From contig NZ_QKZV01000003.1 in assembly GCF_003254115.1 (NCBI RefSeq), positions 362,501 through 426,500 on the forward strand: a DNA stretch of 64,000 nucleotides, read 5' to 3'. How positions within the stretch are numbered: the stretch's first letter is position 1; the number at the start of each line of letters is the position of its first letter. Positions 27,794 through 36,235 of the stretch are shown here, one piece after another. Under the pieces are notes generated by a model that searched no databases, was not told the origin of the DNA, and saw only the letters and a list, made by a program, of their open reading frames with translations. The position numbers and the translations under genes were made by a program. This stretch comes from Hydrotalea sandarakina. Lineage in GTDB: Bacteria > Bacteroidota > Bacteroidia > Chitinophagales > Chitinophagaceae.

Positions 27794-30133
27794 TTAATTC
27801 TTTTTCAAACGGCGTTTTTTCCACCATTTGGTTTTTTGAATTTCAGCTTCAGTATCCAATTTACATTTCATTTGTGCATCAACAACGGCAATTAATGCCA
27901 TATTTACAATACTACGTACACTGCTTCCCAATTGTAACACATGCACCGGTTTCTTTAGCCCTAACAAAATGGGCCCAATGGCATCCGCACCACCTAACTC
28001 TTTCAATAAATTATAAGCAATATTACCGGAAGTGAGATTAGGGAAGATAAGTACATTTACATCCTGATCAACCAAATCACTGAATGGATAATTATCTTTT
28101 AAAATTTCGTTATTAAAAGCCAAGCTGGCTTGCATTTCTCCATCAATAATTAATGAAGGGTTTCGTTGTTTTACAATTTGTACGGCTTCGGCAACCAACT
28201 TTGCCTCATATGAATTACTGCTACCAAAGTTACTATAGCTAAGCATTGCAATGCGAGGGGTTAAGTTAAATGTGCGCACCTCACGGGCTACCATTAATGT
28301 AATATCAGCTAATTCTTCGGCAGAAGGATTAAAATTAATTGTAGTATCTGCCAAAAATAAAGGACCACGTTTGGTAAGCAGTAAATACATGCCTGCAATA
28401 TTTTTTACACCTTCATCGGTACCAATAATTTGTAAAGCAGGTTTAATTGCATCGGCATAGTTGCGGGTTAGCCCCGAAATCATAGCATCAGCATCTCCCG
28501 TTTCAACCATCATACAACCAAAATGGTTCCTGTCTTTCATGCGTTTAAAACTCTCATAACGGTTAAAGCCTTTACGTTGTCGTTTCTGGAAAAATATTTG
28601 TCCATAAAATTCACGCTTATCGGCATAAGCATCGCTTCGTGGATCAATAATGGGCAAATCAGAAATATCAATACTGTTTTCCTCAGCTATTCGTTTAATG
28701 TCTTCTTCAACACCTAATAATATAGGATATCCTATTCCTTCATCATAAACAATACTGGCAGCTTTAATAATTTTTAAATTATCTGCTTCTGCAAACACAA
28801 TGCGCTTTGGTGCACGGCGGGCTTTACTGCTAATAATGCGCATTAATTGATTATCTAAGCCTAACCGTTTATTCAATTCCAAAACATATTCATCCCAGTT
28901 ATCAATAGTACGTTGCGCCACACCTGTTTCAATAGCGGCTTTGGCTACGGCAGGTGCAACAGTTGATAATAATCGAGGATCAACGGGTTTGGGAATAATA
29001 TAATCAGGACCGTAAGTTAAGTTTTTAAGGTTGTAAGCTAAGTTTACAACATCAGGCACCGGTTTACGGGCCAATTCGGCCAATGCCTTCACTGCGGCCA
29101 ATTTCATGGCTTCATTAATTTGAGTAGCACGTACATCTAATGCGCCCCTAAAAATGTACGGAAATCCCAATACGTTATTTACCATATTCGGATAATCGCT
29201 TCTGCCGGTAGCCATAATAATATCTTTCCTAACGGCAATTGCATCTTCATAACTTATTTCCGGGTCGGGATTAGCCATGGCAAATACTATAGGATTCTTA
29301 GCCATGCTTTTAATCATTTCTTTAGATACAACATTACCTACACTTAAGCCTAAAAACACATCAGCATCTTTCATTGCTTTTGCCAAATCCCAGTCGGGTT
29401 TATCAACTGCAAATTTCTTTTTTAAATCATCTAAGTCGGTACGGCCTTTGTGTAACACTCCATCTTTATCAAACATAATAAAGTTTTCATACTTCGCCCC
29501 TAACTCAATGTACAATCGTACACAAGCCATGGCTGCGGCACCTGCACCATTTACAACAAATTTTGCTTTTTCAATTTTCTTTTTTTGAATATCTAATGCA
29601 TTCAGCAAAGCTGCGCTGCTAATAATTGCAGTGCCATGCTGGTCATCATGCATAATCGGAATTCTAAGTTGTTTACGCAGTTGTTCTTCAATGTAAAAAC
29701 ATTCCGGTGCTTTAATATCTTCCAAATTAATACCGCCAAATGTTGGCTCTAAACTTTTTACAATAGCCACAAATTTTTCCGGATCCTTTTCATTAATTTC
29801 AATATCAAACACATCAATATCCGCAAAAATTTTAAACAAAACCCCTTTCCCTTCCATTACAGGCTTGCTGGCTTCGGGGCCAATATCGCCCAAACCTAAC
29901 ACTGCCGTTCCGTTTGAAATAACGGCAACCAAATTGCCTTTTGTTGTGTATTTGTAAATATTTTCAGGATTTTCTTTAATAGCCTTGCAAGGCTCTGCAA
30001 CACCGGGGCTATAGGCTAACGATAAGTCGCGCTGTGTTTTTGCTTCTTTGGTAGGTATTACTTCAATTTTTCCCGGACGTCCTTTGGCATGGTATTCCAA
30101 TGCCTCTTCTCGCTTTAACTTTTTAATATCCAT
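27794..30133 (-). CDS. maeB: NADP-dependent malic enzyme with phosphotransacetylase-like domain
   Basis: 779 residues from the ATG at 30133 ([18 protein letters not shown]). An open frame continues upstream to 30220, but those codons fall in a dispersed repeat and are not part of the protein. The malic enzyme part (1-430) has [26 protein letters not shown] and the Rossmann [16 protein letters not shown]; the C-terminal part (about 440-779) is a phosphotransacetylase-like domain as in E. coli MaeB, which is thought to be regulatory. The enzyme decarboxylates malate to pyruvate and yields NADPH. Confidence 0.95.
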   Translation of the reverse strand: MDIKKLKREEALEYHAKGRPGKIEVIPTKEAKTQRDLSLAYSPGVAEPCKAIKENPENIYKYTTKGNLVAVISNGTAVLGLGDIGPEASKPVMEGKGVLFKIFADIDVFDIEINEKDPEKFVAIVKSLEPTFGGINLEDIKAPECFYIEEQLRKQLRIPIMHDDQHGTAIISSAALLNALDIQKKKIEKAKFVVNGAGAAAMACVRLYIELGAKYENFIMFDKDGVLHKGRTDLDDLKKKFAVDKPDWDLAKAMKDADVFLGLSVGNVVSKEMIKSMAKNPIVFAMANPDPEISYEDAIAVRKDIIMATGRSDYPNMVNNVLGFPYIFRGALDVRATQINEAMKLAAVKALAELARKPVPDVVNLAYNLKNLTYGPDYIIPKPVDPRLLSTVAPAVAKAAIETGVAQRTIDNWDEYVLELNKRLGLDNQLMRIISSKARRAPKRIVFAEADNLKIIKAASIVYDEGIGYPILLGVEEDIKRIAEENSIDISDLPIIDPRSDAYADKREFYGQIFFQKRQRKGFNRYESFKRMKDRNHFGCMMVETGDADAMISGLTRNYADAIKPALQIIGTDEGVKNIAGMYLLLTKRGPLFLADTTINFNPSAEELADITLMVAREVRTFNLTPRIAMLSYSNFGSSNSYEAKLVAEAVQIVKQRNPSLIIDGEMQASLAFNNEILKDNYPFSDLVDQDVNVLIFPNLTSGNIAYNLLKELGGADAIGPILLGLKKPVHVLQLGSSVRSIVNMALIAVVDAQMKCKLDTEAEIQKTKWWKKRRLKKN

Positions 30134-30140
30134 GGCTGCA

Positions 30141-30230
30141 TTTTTTTGTTGCCGGCTAATACAACTTTGGGCATCGCCTGTTGTGTCACTCACTTCAGGG
30201 TTCGGGGCAGTAGGCAACAATGCCGTTACC
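30141..30230. repeat. Dispersed repeat, copy A
   Basis: Positions 30164-30197 (34 bp, containing GGGCATCGCCTGTTGTGTCA) are identical to 52658-52691. The match extends left to 30141 with TTTTTTTGTT and CCGGCT conserved: 50 of 57 positions identical by hand alignment. In this copy TTGTTGCC (30147-30154) and GGCAACAA (30213-30220) form an inverted repeat around the core. It lies just before the maeB start codon, in its probable 5' untranslated region. Confidence 0.85.
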
Positions 30231-30300
30231 CTAAAAACATTGTTTTAGCCGCATGCAAAGTACAACTAAAATACAGAAATAACCATGATTGTAATAAGCG

Positions 30301-30987
30301 CTAAAAATTTTGCGTGTAATCGGCCATATGTGTTAAGCCATGCTGATGGGCAAATAAAGTTAAATGCTGACGGCTGGTAAGTTTTAATTTATTGGACACT
30401 GCTTCAAAATAGCCATGTACCGATTTTTCGCTCAGGTTCATTAAATCGGCTACTTGTTTATACTTTAACGAAGTGGCAGCTAAAATTATGAATGCCATTT
30501 CTTTGGGGTTAAGTGTGGGTAATGCATTCCGAAAAGCAATAATTTTTTCTTTCCGTTTTTTAACGGTTGCCAGAATGTGCTCAATGTCAAAGTCAAGCCT
30601 ATAGTCAATAAAAATATCTCCTTTTAGCACTTTCTCAATGGCTTCGGCCAAAATATTTTCCAACAAGGCTTTTGCAACAAAACCATCCATACCGGCTGTA
30701 ATAGCATGTATGGCCATTCCTTCAGTACTATGCGAGGTTAATCCTATAATTCGAATTTGGGGAAATTGATCTTTTATAAAACTGGTAGCTTCAATACCAT
30801 CTATCAATGGCATTTCAATATCCATTAATATTACATCAGGTAACTCTTTGTGGGTAATTATTTCCTTCAGTAAATCCATACCGTTACGAGCAAAATACAA
30901 CAACTGCATTCCTGGTTCCCGTAATACCCAACCGGTAGTTTTATCTAAAAAATTTACATTGTCTTCAGCAATCACAATTAAGGCCAT
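30301..30987 (-). CDS. Response regulator, NarL/FixJ type
   Basis: 228 residues from the ATG at 30987 (a TTG four codons upstream is less likely). The receiver domain starts MALIVIAEDN and carries the phosphoacceptor Asp56 in VILMDIEMP, with the later GLTSHSTEG (Thr/Ser) and FVAKALLENIL (Lys) positions. The C-terminal LuxR-type helix-turn-helix is visible in LNPKEMAFIILAATSLKYKQVADLMNLSEKSVHGYFEAVSNKL. It should bind DNA when phosphorylated. No histidine kinase is encoded nearby, so it is an orphan in this window and its signal is unknown. Confidence 0.92.
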   Translation of the reverse strand: MALIVIAEDNVNFLDKTTGWVLREPGMQLLYFARNGMDLLKEIITHKELPDVILMDIEMPLIDGIEATSFIKDQFPQIRIIGLTSHSTEGMAIHAITAGMDGFVAKALLENILAEAIEKVLKGDIFIDYRLDFDIEHILATVKKRKEKIIAFRNALPTLNPKEMAFIILAATSLKYKQVADLMNLSEKSVHGYFEAVSNKLKLTSRQHLTLFAHQHGLTHMADYTQNF

Positions 30988-31150
30988 ACTCAGCAGCAAA
31001 TTAGAATATTACATCAATTTATACTGCAAGGTATGGGTTTACACTTTACAAAAATTCCGTGAAATCACCTGATTTTTTTGTTGAAAAGTATAGTAGATTT
31101 GCAAATTTGCGTTGTTTTTTAATTAAAAATTTTCACCATCAATATTGGAA

Positions 31151-32332
31151 TTATAAGGAAGCACTTGCTCCCAGCCAAGCCATCATACCCATTCCCGTTT
31201 CTATGGCTGCTTCATCAATATTAAAAGTGGGCGTGTGAACCCCTGAAGTAATTCCTTTTTCCGTATTCATTACACCCAACCTAAAAAAACATCCGGGTAT
31301 CACCTGTGTGTAATATCCAAAGTCTTCAGCGCCCATTCTTACTTCTGTTTCTTCAATATTATTTTCACCCATATATTGATTAGCTAATTGCCATGCATTC
31401 TCCGTCAATTCAGCATCGTTATCAACAGTTGGGTAACCAATATCAATATGCAATTGCACTTCTGCCCCCATACTTTTAGCCATACCATTAACCATTTGTT
31501 CAATTAATGTATGGGCTTTAAATCGCCATTGCTCATCCATTGCTCTAAATGTTCCCATTAATTTAACCTCGCTGGGAATTACATTAGTGGTATGCCCGCC
31601 CTGTATAGAACAAATTGACAACACCGATGGCGACAAAGGGTTATTGTTGCGAGAAATAATTTGTTGCAAAGCAGTAATAATATGAGCTGCTACCAAAATA
31701 GTATCAACAGTTAAATGTGGTGCAGCAGCATGTCCACCTTTACTTTTTATGGTAATATAAATTTCATCGGCACTTGCCATAACGCGTCCTTTTCTAAAAC
31801 TTAGTTTTCCTATTGGCAAACCCGGATGTACATGTAAGCCAATAATACCTTGTGGTTTAGGATTTTCTAATGCGCCTTCTTTAATTAATAAACTAGCTCC
31901 ACCGGGATTTCTTTCTTCACCGGGTTGAAAAATAAATTTCACGGTACCTTTCCACGCATGCTTCAACTCATTTAATATTTTAACTGCCCCCAACAAGCAA
32001 GTGGTATGCACATCGTGCCCACAGGCATGCATTACACCATCATTAGTTGAGCGATAGCTAACGGTATTTTCCTCTTGAATGGGCAAAGCATCCATATCGG
32101 CACGCAAAGCCATTATACGAGATGCAGGTTCAATTCCTTCAATTGTACCAACAATGCCTGTACCTGCTTTTACTTGAAATGATATACCCCACTCCGTTAG
32201 TTTTGATTGAATGAATTTAGAAGTTTCAAATTCCTGATAACTTAATTCAGGGTGTGCATGTAACCAGTGGCGCACTTCAATAAATTCGTTGGCATATAAC
32301 TTAGCCTTTTGTTGAATGGCTGACAAAAGCAT
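31151..32332 (-). CDS. M20 family amidohydrolase
   Basis: 393 residues of the M20D (hippuricase / N-acyl-amino-acid hydrolase) type. Metal-site motifs are MHACGHDVHTTCLLGA and the catalytic Glu pair in FIFQPGEERNPGG; RMGAEDFGYYTQVIPG near the C-terminus holds further ligands. The lid domain lies between about 190 and 305. It cleaves N-acyl or similar amide bonds of amino acids, most likely in the cytoplasm as no signal peptide is seen. It is the last gene of the run deoC, ALDH, half ALDH, SPOR, M20, with 19 bp to the gene before it. Confidence 0.93.
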   Translation of the reverse strand: MLLSAIQQKAKLYANEFIEVRHWLHAHPELSYQEFETSKFIQSKLTEWGISFQVKAGTGIVGTIEGIEPASRIMALRADMDALPIQEENTVSYRSTNDGVMHACGHDVHTTCLLGAVKILNELKHAWKGTVKFIFQPGEERNPGGASLLIKEGALENPKPQGIIGLHVHPGLPIGKLSFRKGRVMASADEIYITIKSKGGHAAAPHLTVDTILVAAHIITALQQIISRNNNPLSPSVLSICSIQGGHTTNVIPSEVKLMGTFRAMDEQWRFKAHTLIEQMVNGMAKSMGAEVQLHIDIGYPTVDNDAELTENAWQLANQYMGENNIEETEVRMGAEDFGYYTQVIPGCFFRLGVMNTEKGITSGVHTPTFNIDEAAIETGMGMMAWLGASASL

Positions 32333-32351
32333 AATGACAGTTTAATATCTT

Positions 32352-32777
32352 TTAATTAATAGCACCCGTAGCTGTGTATTCCACCATATCATCTACTACA
32401 TAAACGCTGAATGGGAATGTATTATTTAATTGCGTTCGTAATACTTCCGCATCTTCCCGTTTTAAAAAATTGCCGATACGCACTTTAAAATAAGGGCTTT
32501 GAAAAAGAACGTATGATTTTTGTTGAGGGAATTTAGACAATAGTTCAGATTTTATTTTAAAAGCTTCATCGCGACTACTGGTGCTTAATACTTGAATGCG
32601 ATAACCTTTCACCAATCCACCAGTTGCTTTCAACATTAAGCGTTTATTCATTGCTGCCTGCTTAGCCACCAAGGTGTCCATCCGAGCATCTTTATACACA
32701 ATAATCGTATCCGCAGAATTAGCATATACTTGCGTGGCGGCAATAATAAAAATAGCTATTAACAATACTCTAATCAT
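32352..32777 (-). CDS. SPOR domain protein, exported
   Basis: 141 residues from the ATG at 32777; a GTG two codons earlier is the alternative. There is a signal peptide (MIRVLLIAIFIIAATQVYA). The C-terminal 75 residues form a SPOR domain: VKGYRIQVLSTSSRDEAFKIKSELLSKFP, YFKVRIGNFLKREDAEVLRTQL. SPOR domains bind denuded peptidoglycan glycan strands, usually at the septum. It starts 9 bp after the half-size ALDH gene, an odd place for a cell-wall protein, and ends 19 bp before the M20 gene. Confidence 0.88.
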   Translation of the reverse strand: MIRVLLIAIFIIAATQVYANSADTIIVYKDARMDTLVAKQAAMNKRLMLKATGGLVKGYRIQVLSTSSRDEAFKIKSELLSKFPQQKSYVLFQSPYFKVRIGNFLKREDAEVLRTQLNNTFPFSVYVVDDMVEYTATGAIN

Positions 32778-32786
32778 ATACACGTA

Positions 32787-33674
32787 TTAATATCCCGATT
32801 TGCCGGCAGCCACCGTTTCAATAGGATGCCAAGTTGTTTTTATTTCCTGTACATCGGTTATAAAATAAGGCGATTGTGCAGTGTCGTCTAACCAACTTAT
32901 TGCATTGTATTCAACAACACGTTTTACATTTAAAGCCGATTTTTCTTTCACTAGCTGCATTTCCTGATTTGTTAATTGATAGGTTACAACTGCATTCACA
33001 TCCATGTGATCGGCAAAATATTTTAGCAGCTCGCTAACTTTTCCGGTTAAAATATTCACTACACCTGCAGGCACATCAGATGAATGAATAATTTCTGCGA
33101 AACTAATGGCAGATAAAGGCAACTGTTCTGCCGCCAATACCACACAGGTATTGCCGCCTGCAATTACGGGCGCTATGGCTGAAACTAAACCAATTAAAGC
33201 CGATTGCTGTGAAGCAACTATAGCCACCACTCCGGTTGGTTCCGGCACAGAAAAATTAAAGTGAGGCGATGCTACCGGATTAACTGAACTAAAAACCTGC
33301 TGATATTTATCGCACCAGCCCGCATAATATACCATACGGTCAATGGCTGCACTAACTTCATTGTTGGCATCAACAGATTTATATCCTAATAAAAGTAATT
33401 CATCAATTAACTGGGTTCTTCTACTCTCCATCATCTCAGCTATACGGTATAGTATTTGCGAACGATTAAAAGCTGATTTCCCTGACCAGCCGCTAAAGGC
33501 ACTTCGTGCAGCAACAACAGCATCGCGAAAATCTTTCCGAGAGGCCAAACACATGTTAGCAATCAATTTTCCATTGGCGTTTTTTACGGCATAATACCGT
33601 CCGGACTCTGTTCTTGGAAATTGTCCGCCAATGTAAAGTTTATAAGTTTTTAGTACATCAATTCTTTCAGTCAT
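32787..33674 (-). CDS. Half-size aldehyde dehydrogenase, ALDH16 C-terminal-domain-like
   Basis: 295 residues that align with the N-terminal (NAD-binding) region of aldehyde dehydrogenases: YKLYIGGQFPRTESGRYYAV, VVAARSAFSGWSGKSAFNRSQILYRIA, YYAGWCDKYQQVF, and VPAGVVNILTG. The whole catalytic domain with the active Cys is absent, and ALDH residues such as the PWNFP and K-PAE motifs are replaced (VASQQSAL, LAAEQLPL). It ends in a distinct tail, ITDVQEIKTTWHPIETV. This looks like the stand-alone equivalent of the extra C-terminal domain of ALDH16, placed 54 bp after a full ALDH gene. It is probably a structural partner, not an enzyme. Confidence 0.82.
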   Translation of the reverse strand: MTERIDVLKTYKLYIGGQFPRTESGRYYAVKNANGKLIANMCLASRKDFRDAVVAARSAFSGWSGKSAFNRSQILYRIAEMMESRRTQLIDELLLLGYKSVDANNEVSAAIDRMVYYAGWCDKYQQVFSSVNPVASPHFNFSVPEPTGVVAIVASQQSALIGLVSAIAPVIAGGNTCVVLAAEQLPLSAISFAEIIHSSDVPAGVVNILTGKVSELLKYFADHMDVNAVVTYQLTNQEMQLVKEKSALNVKRVVEYNAISWLDDTAQSPYFITDVQEIKTTWHPIETVAAGKSGY

Positions 33675-33728
33675 ATTTTCAAATTGAAGATTCAGATAAT
33701 TTTACTTTGATACACAAGCGCCATTACG

Positions 33729-35198
33729 TTACTTAACATAAGCATTTAATCCATGTAAACCACCTTCACGTCCAAAGCCGCTTTCCTTGTATCCGCCAAA
33801 TGGTGAAACCGGATCGAACTTGTTGTACGTATTTGCCCATACCACACCAGCACGTAACCGCGTTGTAATATTAAATATTCGTGAGCCCTTGTTGGTCCAT
33901 ACTCCTGCACTTAAACCATATGGTGTATTATTGGCTTTTTCAATTACTTCATCATCCGTTCTAAATGTTTGAATGGCTAATACCGGGCCAAAAATTTCTT
34001 CCTGTGCAATACGACTGCTTTGTGCAACATTGGTAAATAAAGTAGGCCTGCAGAAAAAACCTTTATTAGGTAAAGCACAACTGCTTTCAAACATTTCGGC
34101 ACCTTCCTTCTTCCCAATGGCAATGTATTTTTGAATGGTTTGTAATTGTTGCTTGGAATTAATGGCACCAACATCAGTATTCTTATCTAATGGATTTCCA
34201 ACTATTAAAGTAGCAATTCTGTCTTTCAGTTTCTGAAGTACCTCTTTGTAAACAGATTCCTGAACAAACAAACGGGAACCGGCACAACATACGTGGCCCT
34301 GATTAAAATAAATACCGTTTATAATTCCTTCTACAGCCTGATCAATGGGTGCATCTTCAAAAATAATATTAGCTGCTTTACCGCCAAGTTCAAGCGTTAA
34401 TTTTTTATGAGTGTTAGCAGTAGCACGTTGAATAATTTTACCCACTTCTGTACTGCCGGTGAAAGCAATTTTATCAATGTCGGGATGATTAACAAGTGCT
34501 GCGCCTGTTTCACCGGCACCCGTAATAATGTTTACAACACCTGGCGGCAAATCGCAATCTTGAATTAATTCTGCCAATTTTAAAGCAGTTAATGGTGTAG
34601 TTTCTGCCGGTTTTAACACAACCGTATTACCACAAGCCAATGCCGGTGCAATTTTCCATGCAGCCATTAATAAAGGAAAATTCCAAGGAATAATTTGGCC
34701 TGCAACGCCTAACGGTGACACATTTCTGTTAGGGAAGGCATAATTCAGTTTATCAGCCCAACCGGCATAATAAAAGAAATGATTGGCTGCAAGAGGAATA
34801 TCAATATCACGTGATTCGCGAATAGGCTTTCCGCCATCTAAACTTTCAATAATTGCAAATTCACGAGCACGCTCTTGAATCATTCTGGCAATTCGGAAAA
34901 TATATTTAGCCCTTTCTTTGGCAGGCATTTTGCCCCAATGTCCATTATAGGCAGCCCGTGCAGCCTTAACAGCTTTATCAACATCGGCAGTACCTGCTTC
35001 AGCTACTGAAGCAATTTTTTGTTCCGTAGCAGGATTGATAGTATCGAAATATTTTTTGCTTAATGGTTTTTCAAATTTGCCATTAATGAACAAATTATAT
35101 TGCTCGTTAATAGAGGCAGCACTTACACTTTCCGGCGCAGGTGCATATTTTATATTGAATTTTAGTGCGGGTTGAATATTTTTTGATGATTTAGCCAT
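33729..35198 (-). CDS. Aldehyde dehydrogenase, full length
   Basis: 489 residues with all catalytic features: GQIIPWNFPLLMAAWK, KPAETTPLTA, FTGSTEVGK, general base Glu270 in LELGGKAANIIF and nucleophile Cys304 in GHVCCAGSR. The C-terminal SPFGGYKESGFGREGG block is complete. It oxidises an aldehyde with NAD(P). It lies 36 bp after deoC, whose product includes acetaldehyde, so acetaldehyde is the probable substrate. With the half ALDH gene that follows it totals about 784 residues, close to the size of single-chain ALDH16 proteins. Confidence 0.95.
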   Translation of the reverse strand: MAKSSKNIQPALKFNIKYAPAPESVSAASINEQYNLFINGKFEKPLSKKYFDTINPATEQKIASVAEAGTADVDKAVKAARAAYNGHWGKMPAKERAKYIFRIARMIQERAREFAIIESLDGGKPIRESRDIDIPLAANHFFYYAGWADKLNYAFPNRNVSPLGVAGQIIPWNFPLLMAAWKIAPALACGNTVVLKPAETTPLTALKLAELIQDCDLPPGVVNIITGAGETGAALVNHPDIDKIAFTGSTEVGKIIQRATANTHKKLTLELGGKAANIIFEDAPIDQAVEGIINGIYFNQGHVCCAGSRLFVQESVYKEVLQKLKDRIATLIVGNPLDKNTDVGAINSKQQLQTIQKYIAIGKKEGAEMFESSCALPNKGFFCRPTLFTNVAQSSRIAQEEIFGPVLAIQTFRTDDEVIEKANNTPYGLSAGVWTNKGSRIFNITTRLRAGVVWANTYNKFDPVSPFGGYKESGFGREGGLHGLNAYVK

Positions 35199-35234
35199 AA
35201 GCTTTTATTAATAATTTTTTAAATTCAAATACAC

Positions 35235-36149
35235 TTAATCTATAGAGAAATAATTTGCTGCCTGGTATACACCGGTGCGTTCTTTTTCCAGTTGCATTAA
35301 TACATCATTGGCAAGACTGCTGGCACCAAAGCGAAACCATTCATTACTTAACCAATCGGTTCCCAAAGTTTCCTGCACCATTACCAAGTAATGCAATGCA
35401 GCCTTAGCTTTTGAAATACCACCGGCAGGTTTCATGGCAATTTTTTTCCCGGTTCGATAATAAAAGTCGCGTATTGCTTCTAACATTACTAATGTTACAG
35501 GCATTGTTGCAGCAGGCTGAATTTTGCCGGTTGAGGTTTTAATGAAATCGGCACCGGCATACATGGCAATTTCACTGGCACGGCGCACATTATCGTAAGT
35601 TACTAACTCACCTGTTTCTAAAATTACTTTTAAACGAGCATTACCACAAGCTTCTTTAATGGCAGCTATTTCATCAAATACAAAATTGTATTCTCCTTGT
35701 AAAAATTTGCCGCGACTTATTACCATATCTATTTCATCGGCACCTTGATCAATGGCAAATTTGGTATCGCGCAATTTTACGTCGCGAGATGCCTGACCAC
35801 TGGGAAAGGCAGTAGCAACAGCAGCAACCTTTACATTTGAACCTTGTAGGGCTTTTTTAGCTACCGCTACCATTGAGGGATATACACATATAGCCGCTAC
35901 CGTTGGTAAGCCCGGGTAGGCATCATGTAAATGCATGGCTTTATAACATAACTGCTTTACTTTTCCATCGGTATCTTTTCCTTCCAACGTGGTTAAATCA
36001 ATCATGTTTAAAGCCAACTTTAAGCCTTCAACTTTACTTTCAGTTTTTATACTACGCTTGGTAAAACGTGCAGCACGTTCTTCCACACCAACATGATCAA
36101 TTTGAGGCGTATTTCTAAAATCGGGTAAAAATGCTGTTACAGCAGGCAT
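35235..36149 (-). CDS. deoC: Deoxyribose-phosphate aldolase
   Basis: 304 residues, the long form of DERA. It splits 2-deoxyribose-5-phosphate into glyceraldehyde-3-phosphate and acetaldehyde. The Schiff-base lysine lies in ADFIKTSTGKIQPAATM, the second conserved lysine region in KIAMKPAGGISKAKAAL, and VCVYPSMV, DEIDMVIS and VILETGEL are further family blocks. It opens the deoC-ALDH-half ALDH operon, which is a coherent route from deoxynucleoside sugar to acetate. A -7 box candidate lies 20 bp upstream, just after the secA terminator. Confidence 0.96.
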   Translation of the reverse strand: MPAVTAFLPDFRNTPQIDHVGVEERAARFTKRSIKTESKVEGLKLALNMIDLTTLEGKDTDGKVKQLCYKAMHLHDAYPGLPTVAAICVYPSMVAVAKKALQGSNVKVAAVATAFPSGQASRDVKLRDTKFAIDQGADEIDMVISRGKFLQGEYNFVFDEIAAIKEACGNARLKVILETGELVTYDNVRRASEIAMYAGADFIKTSTGKIQPAATMPVTLVMLEAIRDFYYRTGKKIAMKPAGGISKAKAALHYLVMVQETLGTDWLSNEWFRFGASSLANDVLMQLEKERTGVYQAANYFSID

Positions 36150-36169
36150 ATAGCAAGTTTAATTTTTTT

Positions 36170-36177
36170 CAAATGTA
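36170..36177 (-). promoter_or_regulatory. -7 box candidate of the deoC operon
   Basis: The minus strand reads TACATTTG, a full TAnnTTTG match, 20 nt before the deoC ATG and just downstream of the secA terminator. The -33 element is unclear. Confidence 0.45.
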
Positions 36178-36180
36178 AAT

Positions 36181-36216
36181 AAAAAAGGGGTTAAAAGCCT
36201 GTAAGCTTATAACCCC
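36181..36216 (-). terminator. Terminator of secA
   Basis: On the minus strand GGGGTTA and TAACCCC enclose a 16-nt loop and are followed by six T. It lies about 20 bp after the secA stop codon. Confidence 0.82.
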
Positions 36217-36235
36217 ACTAAAATGACAAATATGA

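Noticed and set aside
30134-30220. N-terminal extension of the malic enzyme ([17 protein letters not shown]...)
   Set aside because: These codons lie in the dispersed repeat; the ATG at 30133 gives the normal family N-terminus.
32787-33674. Half-size ALDH as a frameshifted or truncated pseudogene
   Set aside because: No remnant of the catalytic domain follows in any frame, the tail is distinct, gene spacing is tight, and the length fits the ALDH16 extra domain.
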